Positions 13,049 to 25,000 of a DNA stretch of 64,000 nt are shown here, piece after piece. Both the position numbers and the translations under genes were made by a program. Source of the stretch: Homalodisca vitripennis (Eukaryota; Arthropoda; Insecta; Hemiptera; Cicadellidae); assembly GCF_021130785.1 (NCBI RefSeq), contig NC_060211.1, positions 128,066,001 through 128,130,000 of the forward strand, written 5' to 3'. The notes under the pieces were generated by a model. That model was given only the letters and a program-made list of their open reading frames with translations. It was not told the origin of the DNA and did not search any database. Positions within the stretch are counted from its first letter, which is position 1, and each line of letters begins with the position of its first letter.

Positions 13049-16000
13049 CTGAGAGACAAAAAAAGAACATTATTACTATGATGTTTGATAACCTGCGTCA
13101 GGTCCTGGAAGGACTCAACAGAGGAGACATCACACAAGGTACCACTCTGAACAGCTGAGAGACAAAAAACACAACATTATTACTATGATGTTTGATAACC
13201 TGCGTCTGGTCCTGGAAGGACGCAACAGAGGAGACGTCACACAAGGTACCACCCTGAACAGCTGAGAGACAAAAATACAACATTATTACTATGATGTTTG
13301 ATAACCTGCGTCTGGTCCTGGAAGGACAACAGAGAGACATCACACAAGGTACCATCCTGAACAGCTGAGAGACAAAAACACAACATTATTACTATGATGT
13401 TTGATAACCTGCGTCTGGTCCTGGAAGGACGTCAACAGAGGTGACATCACACAAGGTACCACCCTGAACAGCTGAGAGAAAAAAAACACAACATTATTAC
13501 TATGATGTTTGATAACCTGCGTCTGGTCCTGGAAGGACCCGCAACAGAGAGACATCACACAAGGTACCATCCTGAACAGCTGAGAGACAAAAACACAACA
13601 TTATTACTATGATGTTTGATAACCTGCGTCTGGTCCTGGAAGGAGCTCAACAGAAGGCACAAGACACACACAGAGGCACCACTCTGAACAGCTGAGAGAC
13701 AAAAATACACAACATTATTACTATAATGTTTGATAACCTGCGTCTGGTCCTGGAAGGACTCAACAGAGGAGACGTCACACAAGGTACCACTCTGAACAGC
13801 TGAGAGACAAAAACACAACATTATTACTATAATGTTTGATAACCTGCGTCTGGTCCTGGAAGGACTCAACAGAGGAGACGTCACACAAGGTACCACTCTG
13901 AACAGCTGAGAGACAAAAACACAACATTATTACTATGATGTTTGATAACCTGCGTCTGGTCCTGGAAGGACCCAACAGAGGAGACGTTACACAAGGTACC
14001 ACTCTGAACAGCTGAGAGACAAAAACACAACATTATTACTATGATGTTTGATAACTTGCGTCTGGTCCTGGAATGACTCAACAGAGGAGACGTCGCACAA
14101 GTTACAACTCTGAACAACCGAGAGACAAAAACACAACATGATGTTATTGACTACTATGAATACTATGATGTTATTACTATAATGTTTGATTGAAAAATGA
14201 ATATAGCCTATTATTAGTTTGTGATTTCAAATTGTGGTAGGCTATGACTTCAGAGCAAGAGATGACTATAGCCTAGAGTCCAACATTTCCTTTCAACACG
14301 TAAATAATATACTACATATTTTATAAATAGCTACTAATATTTCGAATTGGTGTATGAGTGCATTAAAGGGTTTTCAAGAGTAAAGTAAAATTCTAAACGA
14401 ATTAAACTTAACAAAACAATATAAAATATATTTCAACCTAGATTTTTCTTATAGCTATTATTAATCTGCACGGAATTTATTAGACAGTTTTGTTTGGAAA
14501 TTATAATAACTCAAGCTAACTTAGCTAAAATGGTTTAAACTTTTTCACTTATACAATTGTTATGCTATGCTGATAAATTTTGATAAATATGTTTATATTA
14601 TTTGTTTTAAATTTATGCTTTGTTATTCATGCTGGGTTACGTAAACAGAATTTCAGTACTTTTCGAGGATTGGATATTTCTTTTTATTCTGAAGTAACAC
14701 ATAACTTTAAGCAAGGCTAGATTAAAATGTGGTGGTGCATTTACCTAAGTCAAACTTTACATTAGAAAAAGGTGATCTTCAAAAAAAGTGTTAATATTGT
14801 AACATCTAACTTGGCAAAGGTCTAAACTCCTGTTATTCTTTTACGTTTAAATAATCATCGAAATTATGTTTTCACATTTTACAATTGTATTAATTTGAAA
14901 ATGCAATTTAAAATTTGCCACTTTGAACCTTGAAACCCCCTTCATGACCTAACCAATAATTTTGGATCTGAAAATGTATTCGTATTCTTTATAAAGAAAA
15001 AAAGTAATTTATAAGAAAAAGCTCTCTTTATAATCTTATTATCAGCGTAAGACGTGCCAGTAATTTTATCACAACTATATCTGTAAGCAATGATGAATGG
15101 CACCACGATTTCTAATCGCCCAGTAGTATAACTGCCCGAATGAATCATCACTAGTTTATGACTATTTAACTGCGATCTTATCTGTGATTTTATGGGGCTG
15201 GAAGAACATGGAATTGGTGGGATAGGTCTGCTATCTCAAGTGGAATGAAATTACAGTATTAGTGAAGTATAACAGCGCGGGTGTATGTAGGCGTGTGTGG
15301 GCCAGTGATATATTCATTGTGGCCGTCTTGGTCACACACGCTCTTGTAGACCTTGTGTACGAGTATATATGGTCATTTTGAGACCACCTCAGTGGAGGCT
15401 TAATCTTGAACTTAACCTACACAATGACTCACCACCTACGCTACCAGTCACTTTTAAACAAATTGTCCAGCGTTTTTGCGTTTCAAAAAGAAATAAAAAT
15501 ACTTGAAAGTGTTTTTGTTCGATTCCTAAATACACCTGTAATTTTGGGTATATTTTTTAAAACTTGTTCAAATTTATTTTGTATACTGGATGAAATGTAA
15601 CTTTTAAGGGCCACCCACATCAATAACTTTAATGTTTTGATAAAATTTTCTTTTTTCTAGTTTTTCAGAATTTTTTTTATGTTACTGTGTTGTTTTTATG
15701 AAATTGAGAACTTTTAAACGAGGGATTCCTTTTTAACCTCACTTATGAATTCTTGTTAACGGCAAAGTAGAGAATTAAGGAGTGATCTCAAAATGATTAA
15801 CTGGAACAAACATCCGTAATTTCTAAATTGAAAAAAACTTTCGGAATGAATATTGACAGGATCGTCTTAGAAGTCATATTTGAGGCAAGCAGTAATTAAA
15901 AAATGATTTTAGAAATAACTTTGGTCTAAGGCAAATGTTCTCAAACGGGTTAAAATGTTTAAAATATTTAAAAAAAAATTGCAACTTTACAGGTAGGCTA

Positions 16001-19000
16001 TATACTAATTGTTTTGCATTACACGTAAACAAAAAAATGTGTTTGTTGAAATATGAATACAAATAATTTAAATTTATAAGTAGTACATTTGGTGATCTCT
16101 TTGTATCTTGTGAAGGAAACTGGATTTTTCCGGACATTTGCCATCCTTTAGTGATAAAAAAAATCAGTAACACGTTTTGAGATCTGCATTCTGATCTCTT
16201 CTTCAGGTAAAATCCTACTTAACACATGAGATAGGCAGAGCATAGACGAGATGCGGGTAAATGAGTCCGTAATATGCAGAAAGAATAACATCAGAGTTAG
16301 ATGATTTTGCTAAGGTGCGAATTGCAAATATTCCTGAGCTCATTTTGTTGGATACATTTCGTAAATGTATCAACAGAATGTTGACAACCAACGACTGTTG
16401 AGACACACTAAGACGAGATTATATTGTGACCTGTATTCTACAGTTTCTCAGTTTTAGTAATTAGTGTTGTGTTCACTTTTTTCAAGTGCCTGTTTAGAGT
16501 TAGTGAAGTTGACACACAACATGGTGGTTGTGATTCCTAACTTACGCATGTCACAACGCTCTAGTATGATTTGTTTAAATTAACCTAGTTTGTAATTATG
16601 TGTTAGGTTAGTTATTTACCTGAAGAAGAGATCGGATTGCAGATCTCGAAAAAGTGTTACTGATTTTTTTTAGCACTGAACGATGGAAAATGTCCGAAAA
16701 AATCCTGTTTCGTTCACAATCCTTCCATCGTCAAAAACAAACTTCAAAGATAAATCTTGATGAAATGTGAGCATTATAATAATGTAGGTTAGGTTCTGAA
16801 CTTTTGAACTTTCTTGTACATTATTCGGTATCTAAGAAAGGAAGAAGAGAATGATTACAACATATTTACAATACATGTGGTTTTGTTCGTTGCCTATTTA
16901 CTAGGCTCAAAATATCACCTACCATAAACGAGTTTGTTTCCACTGCGAGTTTGATGAATGTCTGGACATTCAGATTTGTTTTGTGGTGTCAGAGTTGACA
17001 GTGTAAGTGTGTGAGGACTATTATCAATCTCTACTCACCGGTCTTGAACAAGACGATGGCGCGGAGAAGGTTGTATTCTGTAGCATCCAGCTGGAGGTGT
17101 CTCAGCTTGACGACTGTCTCCTGGAACACTTTGACCTCGTGTACCAAGTCCTCGGTCTCCATGGAGTCCCCGAGGAGGCTGGTCAGATCCAGAGGGGGGA
17201 AGTACTCCCCGGCGCCCAGAACGAACAATTCTCGCCAACTCTCCTCCAACAGCAGTAGCTACAACCCCAGTCGTCCATTAATAAAATGAAATATGTAGTC
17301 ATGAGAGCCATTTATTTTTTGCGTTAGTCCATGCATGATATACAGTCTATACAGTCTAGAATAGTTAGGCCAAATAATATCATCGATAGAAATATATTAT
17401 TATTGGTGTTCCAAATTTGATGCACACTAAAAGGATCTGGCAAACTAAACAAAGATCTCAAAAATTTGCACTAGATCCTTGAAGATATACCAAAGATTAA
17501 TAAACGGACAAATTTGTGTGTAATACTAAGACCAAAAAAATCAATGTTAATTATTGGTTGTGTAATTCACTCGCTGTGCTCAAAAAACTGTTTTTGGCCA
17601 AACATTATCAAACTATCACAGCTCTCAGAAGTACCAATAATGAAACGTGTTTTACATGAAATATACATGAAACTTATTCTAGTTTTTAAATATCATATTG
17701 AATTAATTTTCAAAGCCAGCAAGCAGCAGTTGTGGCTTAATGTTTTAAAATGCACCACCAATCCATTTTTTTACTTAGTCAAATCAAGTAGAATTGTTTA
17801 CTTACTTAAAAAATACCATACATGTTATACTTTAGTTGTGGGTTTCGTCAAATTAAAGACATTTTTGTATGGTTATTTGAGGGAAATTTTTATTGTAGGC
17901 TACTATTCTGATTATAGATTACTGATATTTTACTGCACTTAATGATGGAATCAGCCATTTAGCGACATATAGAAAATATCTGACAAAGTCAGTCTAAAAA
18001 CTACTATTACTGACATTTTGGTGGCTTATAAGCACAATAGCATGTTAGTTTCAAATTTTGTCATGTCGTCATGTACCAGCTGTGGCAAATATTTGAAGCC
18101 ATGATGTTTGGCCACATTGTTTCAACGCCTTTAGTACCTGTGTTTTCAAACATCAAGATTAAAATTGTTTAGTTTCTTATTTTCGCTCAAAATCAAACGT
18201 TCCTTGTTCTCAACAACAAATTTATGGATTTTGTTTCGAATTTAACTTAGGACTAATATAACGTACCTGGTCTTTAAGGGCGAGATAAGTGAAGGCGGGT
18301 ACACTCTTGATCCAGGTAACCGTCATGAAGAGGATCCTAGCGGCGTATTCACTGACAGACTCTGGGCTGTTGAAGATAAGTGGCGGTGGCAGCGAGCACG
18401 GCTCCTGGAACACGATATAGTTGTAATATCCTCAAGGGCATAATAGGTACAAGTGATCTACTGGTTTGATTAAATGCCAAGGTAGGAGACTTTTGATTAT
18501 ATGCAGAGCGTTATAAATAACAGTTGATTGTTGAACCTTCTTACCTTAGGCAGGGGCGTGGTGAAGAAGAAAGGTGGGTGTAGAGGAGACGATACTAGAT
18601 GTGCTGGTGGTGCAGGTCTTGGTGGGGAGGCGGTGGAGGAGGAGACCTTCGGTAGCGCTAGGTCCAGGACCGGAGGCAATGCTGGAGGCGGTCCAGATCC
18701 CGGCTCCGAGTCCTTGAAGAACAGAGCCATCTGTCTCCGCAGAGTGGAGTTTCGGGGTCCTCTCTCGTGCTGCACGGCTGTCGGACAGACCACACGATTA
18801 ACGACTGGAAAAAGAACTTATAGAAATATCTATATTGAATTCTTATAATTTACATCAAATTGTTCAGACTCATGGATAGGATATCTGCTAATTCCTAATA
18901 TTCCAGGAGTCGAGAGCCAATTAGTTTTGTGTGTTTCCTTTATATCGGTAGAAGATTTAGTCCTAAGAAAGAAATCATCAGCCGCTAGCCTTGGTGGAAC

Positions 19001-22000
19001 TAATGAAATGGATTAAAAATGCCGAAAGCTATCTTTTATCAGAAATTTTTAGCTAATATTTTTTATCCAATTTTGACTTCTGCCAAAACAAGCCCAGCTG
19101 ACGGGGATTTCTTTTTTTTTTACAGGAAATCTCTTTATTGATTTCAAAAAAGTTTATCCACATATTATAATACAAATTGGCTCTCTGCTCCTGAAATATA
19201 AAACAAGTTTCAGGTTGAACAGCCCATATATTTATTACACTCCATACATATACCCTGAATTTGTAAAATTCATAAACAGTTAATTCTGCACAGTAGGCGG
19301 GTTCTGGATTTGGATTAGAGACAGCACAGGTCCAAATACTGGTGGCAGATGTTGTAAAAGATCAACAAATCGTTATTTTGGATGATCAAAGGATCTAGTC
19401 TTTTAGAAAAATGACCTAGTTTATGGGTACAAAAATGTTAAATGGAAATAAAACATGTACAATTACAAAAAATTGTAAAAGTAACAGTACAATATACACA
19501 AACCACCCACCAGTAAAAGTGGGAAGCATGAGGCAGCGTACACCATATTTACTTTAAATTGTCTTTTCCATAACACAGCTTTTGACATTTTGTGGCAAGT
19601 TAAGAGATATACTGCATAATTGCATATTTTACACCTACACCACACATCAACAGGAGGGGCAATTTACTTGTATCTTCCTAATCTAGTATTTCCTAATACT
19701 CAACAGAATCTGAAGAGCATAGTCAAATCTCCACAAACCCAAAATCTCGGAAGCTGAGCTGGTTTCACTCACCATCCTTGTTCATGCCGGCTTGTATACA
19801 CTTGCGGAGGCGGCAGGCTCGACACTGGTTCCTATGAGTCTTGTCCACAACACAACTGCCCTCACACTTGGCCTTACACACGTACTGTCGGTTCCGTCTG
19901 ATGGATCTCTGCAACAACAAATCAACTTATTCAACCATTGCTGTAAATAGGAAACATGGATTTAAACTATTTTTGTAAAATGCAGCTATTGAAATTTAAT
20001 ATGAAAATATCAACTTCCTAAGTACTAAGAGTTTCTACTTCTATTTATCCGTCTAATCAAATCATGTTGTTGGGTACGGATTCTTAAAATTTTACCTTAG
20101 TTGATATAACTCTTAAAACAGGATTTATATTATTCATTAAAATATGATTTCAAAATCTAAGCAGAAGTTTCTAGGATTTTCGTTGTTCAATTTAACAAGA
20201 TATGCAATTACGGGTTTCTGATAAACCTGGTCCATTAGTTTATATCTTAGTTTCCCACTGCCAGTTATATATTCTGGTATTTTAGTTGCTAAGTTATGTT
20301 GAAGAACAGTTAGAAAATAAGCACTATCCCTATGAAAAGAAGTAAATAATTGTGACATATTCAAGACCAGATACAACCCAAAGGGCTGCAAATAGAAAAC
20401 TAGCCCTTGACACTTGCAGACTAGAATGTATCTTACAAACAAAAATGCTTAGACTCCAAAAATGCTTAGAAAAAGAGTTTAGTGGGAAATCATCTAATTA
20501 AGTTCATTGCCTCTATCCACTCCACCAACTGGTTGCGGTTCGTTTTAAAAGATAATGTAAATAAGTACATTAGCTTCCTTATATTATTTCATATTTTACT
20601 CTGAATAATAATAAAGGAATAATATTATACTATTTATTATTTTACACTCCTTTTGACTGTTAATATTATGTCAATCTGCATAATATGAAAGATTAAAAAT
20701 TGCAAATCGATCATTTTCTAAACCAGTTATATCAAAATAAACAAGTGCAGTTATATCAAAATAAAAAAATGTAAAAACAGTTAGTATGGATTTTATTTAT
20801 TTAAACATAATAATACAGAGGTGTTAAAGTGAAATAACAATTTTTTTTAGATTATTGTGTGTTTAAATAATGCAGCATATTATTACTTGAGATGGATAAA
20901 ATTATTTGATACAGGTAATGCTAATTTTGTAAATGAGTGCGGACTTAAGTTCTGCGGTGATATCTGTGGGCTTAAGCACATCCATTTGATTAAAAATCTT
21001 AATAATTATAGGAAATCTGAAAAACAATCTGCGTAATGCATGCTAAATTACACTATTCGATATATTCAGTGAATTACGTTACAGTTCTGAGCACAACTAT
21101 GTTCCAAGACTGATTTGATATGTTTTATGTATAGAATACCACGATATCATTCTGGATTTGAAAATTTTTTAACGGCATGCATCATCTAGAGCATTAACTT
21201 GTTTAGTTTTGTTTCAGATGGTAAATTTGACAGCTTTGGTCTGCATCAACTCATCCCTGAGCCTAATCAAGCCGAGTTGTTTGTCGGTGTGCCTCGCCGC
21301 GCCAGATCGATAGACAACGGCAGCGGCAGCTGTGTGTGAGAAGTCAGAGGGGCATCAGGATCTGTATGATAGGCTGCCCTGTGATGCGGCAACATGGCGG
21401 CCAAGGGCACACAGATAGTCCCTGTAGAAGGGAGGGTCCAGGTGTCCGTCCCCGCCATCCCTTCGCCTTCCATTGAAATTGTGTTTATCATTATCCTCAC
21501 TCACCATTTCGTCCGTTCACAAAGGATCTTTTGTGTGAGTCACTGATTATTTGGCTCACCCTTTGATATTCCAAAGTCGAAAAGTTGATATTTAAATGAG
21601 TAACCGGAATAAGAACAATGTCGAATATGTTTTAAGGTTGTACTGCAAACGTTTAAAAAATAAACTTTAATCGGTTTTTCGAAATACTACATTCGATATA
21701 AGATGAAACCATGAAGATGTAAAGTAAACGGATGAGGAAACTTTTCATAAGAGATCCTATTCCATAGAGTATTTTTAATAAGTAAATGTAAATTCTACAG
21801 TATATAAATAAATATTAAAGAGTCCAATTTACCTTAAAGAAACCAGCACACCTGAAACAGAATAATTTCATAAGAATTTTTGTTGAAAAAACTAGGCACT
21901 GCTTAAAAACTTTTATTTGTTATTGGAATCTGATAATGAAAAATATAACGTAGTATAATTATGTTTACAAGACATGGTTGCATGTTATATTGAACGTTAC

Positions 22001-25000
22001 AAACAATAAACACACTATCTGTAGTGTAAAACTGTGCAATTATATTTCAATTTTTAGAATAACAATTTATTTATTTATTTCCTTTCAATGGTCAAAAACC
22101 AATTTACATTTATAAACTTATGATAAGATGACTAATTAATTAAATAATACTTAAAAGAAAAGAGCCAAACTAAACATGCAACTGGACTCTAAATTAAATC
22201 TAGGCTTAACTAACAATAAATAAGAAATGTATAAATTATAATAAATATTAGTGATAGTAGTATATAATAAATGGGAAAAGTATTTAACTAAAATACATTA
22301 CTGTATAAGATGTGACAGTATATGAATATATAAAAAAGAAAAAGAAAACAGATAGATAATAATTTCTTTTTGAAAGTTTGTAGACCTTAGCTTATAAAAT
22401 GTACTGTGTAACGAGCATCATACATAAAAGTTACAAAATAGAAGGTCTGAAATTCAATATAGCAAAACTAAAAGCAAGACATTTTAGTTATTGGTAGCAA
22501 TCCCAATGCTACTAGTATAATTGGCTGAGCTTTAGGGAAATTTTTACATTGATCGTATAGATAACCAAGATAGCAACGGGAAATCGTAATCGAAAACAAC
22601 AAATGTAAACAAACTCAATAAGAGATTCAAACATATGATGTATCAGCACATGTACCCTGATTATACTAAGACGTATATCACTTTATATTGACTTGGTGTT
22701 TATACCTTTATTATTTTAACACTAATATAAATACCACCTTAATGAACACTAAACTCTGAATAAGTCATGTGTAAAGATATCTCGAGAAATATATCATATG
22801 TAGACTTTATATATGCATAAAATTTCATGTAAAGAATAAATAATTTTGATGTCAACTTCTTAATTATCTGATTGCCTTTCTATCTGTCTAAAAGACATTT
22901 GGAAAATGAAATGAACTATAGATTTGAAACTTTGCATGCAACGTCACCGAAGCCTGCTACGCCATGTGGTGGTGTGTACTTCTTTATAGTTTAAATGCAA
23001 CCAGATAAACATTATTTTAAATATAAGACCATAACTCAATGCTAGTGCAACGTTAAACATTCTTGTTGGTTTCCAGATGATATAATAATTAGCATAAGAG
23101 AATATGAAAAGTAAAACTCTTCTTACCCGTCGCAAGCGAAGATGCCGTAGTGTTTTCCACTCGAGTGATCCTGGCACACTTTGCATGGTATATCGTAGAG
23201 GATACGGCCTGAAACAGATCACATCATTATAGAGCGGTTCCGGTCACGGTAGAGTACTTCCGGGTGTCGGAACGCGGGAACCGCGGGGGTGACATGTGCT
23301 CTGGTGTCATCATCCACCCATCGTCATCTCTCTCAGGTCGGGGCGGAGTGCTGGAGCGTAGCGGCACGCACCCGTGTGAACATTACACCGATGTGAATGA
23401 TTGGGCAGACACTGCACAGAGTACACCATCTGTGAACTGGGCACCCTCTCTCTGATATTGTCTGCACCGTAATTAATTATGAGGTGATGTTTAAAATGTC
23501 ATTAATCTCTTTAAACATGTTTATGTCATTCAGTATGGCTACAGACGGACGTCTACCCATAGACAGAAATTGCCAGAGCAGTTCATAATCTTCGATGGTC
23601 TCCAGATTGTTAAAATTGTGTAATTAGTTTTAGAACTTAATTAGCAATTGTAGGCAATAAACTCACCATTTAAGCCATCTTGAAGATGCCATTGGAATTG
23701 GTAGAAGATGAAGGATTTGATACTTAATTAAGAGTATCAAATTATATGCATGCATATAAAATATGCCAGAAGGGAAAACAAATGTTTTGTATGAAAAGTT
23801 TTTCGTAATTGAAATTTAATAAAAAATGCAATTTTTTGTATAAAACATTTAAATATATCAGTTCCCTAAACAAAAATACAATATTTCTGGATCCACATCA
23901 TCTTAACTAAAAAAAAAAAAAAACACCCGAAATGCTTATTTTTATTTTTAGAGCAAGGAAACAATGTTATTATTTCCCTGAGTTAAGAAAAGGGAGCCTT
24001 GATACGACTGTGACTATAAAAACATCAAATAAGCCCCAGTTGTAGCATCTTAAATACAGGAAATAATATACAGACCTAATACAGCAACAACCTTAATATT
24101 TATACTAATTAACTTAACAAAATAATAATTACAATTGTATCAATAATTGTAATTAGTCTCCAACAACTAGTGTTTAAAATGTATACTGTTAAAAAAACAG
24201 TTCAGAAATAATTATTAAATTCAGGATTTCTTTCTCAGATGTGAAATATTAAATACAAAAATTGTTTCCTTTTCTTATTGATCAAATATAATTATGTACA
24301 TATATATTTCGAGTTACAAAAAAGTTTAAGTATGGAATTTATACTGTATTCATAAATTGCTCTGTATTTACAGTAAAATTATTGAAAATAATTTTAACAT
24401 ATTCTGTGTTGACTTTTGGAAGACGTAAGTTTATCTCTATGTGTCATGAAGATGTATTTAAAACAATGTATTTAATGCAAAGTTTTCAAAGGAGGTTATT
24501 TTGTGTACGGTGTTAGCAAAAAGTTCCAAAGAAGGTAAACATCACTCTACTCCAAGTGTCTTTCCTCTTTCTCGCACTTTTAATTACTTCGCACCCAAAC
24601 ATATTGAAAACAAAATAGCGGGCGACCTCAATGCATGGTAATTAGCTTGTTGACGCTGCGCGGTGTTAACGAACACAAGACGGAAACACTTGGCTGTCTT
24701 TTACATAAATAATAGAGAGCGCACCGGGACCTGGACCACTTGCGGGGTAATGGAGGGTGTGAAACATGGAGTGTGTAGGACCTGCTGGCACAAAGTACAG
24801 GAAATACTCGGTACTTCCGGTACTTCCCCTCGACCTTGCATTGTGCCTCAGCCACCGCCGCGCGTCTAAATTATGCATGAATCAATCAAAACAACAATTA
24901 ACCACAATATGACCTACACACGCGGTATCGATTGTTGTCACTGTTCCATTATCGTCTGTCTTTTGTTTAATGCCAATCCCAATTTTTCTTAGCACCTACA

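Larger units (their letters stand above)
21852..23126. other. tll intron 2 with two dispersed-repeat fragments
   Basis: It contains a TTTATTTATTTATTT-headed repeat at about 22067-22130, and at about 22850-22965 a minus-oriented relative of the AGAC-ending repeat found at 56.9 kb. The remainder is AT-rich with no recognisable feature. Confidence 0.5.

Noticed and set aside
13098..14117. Several overlapping minus-strand frames of 75-113 codons
   Set aside because: They read through the tandem array; the repeats of FQDQTQ come from copied exon 8 sequence, and indels break them. Not separate genes.
17007..17289. Plus-strand frames of 83-92 codons over tll exon 7
   Set aside because: They are antisense shadows; the minus strand gives the ligand-binding-like domain with correct splice sites.
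17514..17942. 142-codon plus-strand frame in intron 6
   Set aside because: One [14 protein letters not shown] motif recalls a reverse transcriptase, but no other motif follows and composition is like random AT-rich DNA.
18528..18848. 106-codon Gly-rich plus-strand frame
   Set aside because: Antisense shadow of GC-rich exon 5.
21267..21500. Possible extra tll exon or nested gene in intron 3
   Set aside because: The flanking exons join in phase without it and it matches no nuclear-receptor segment.
22944..23222. 92-codon minus-strand frame over exon 2
   Set aside because: It reads the exon in the wrong phase and continues into intron 2; the correct phase gives the zinc finger.
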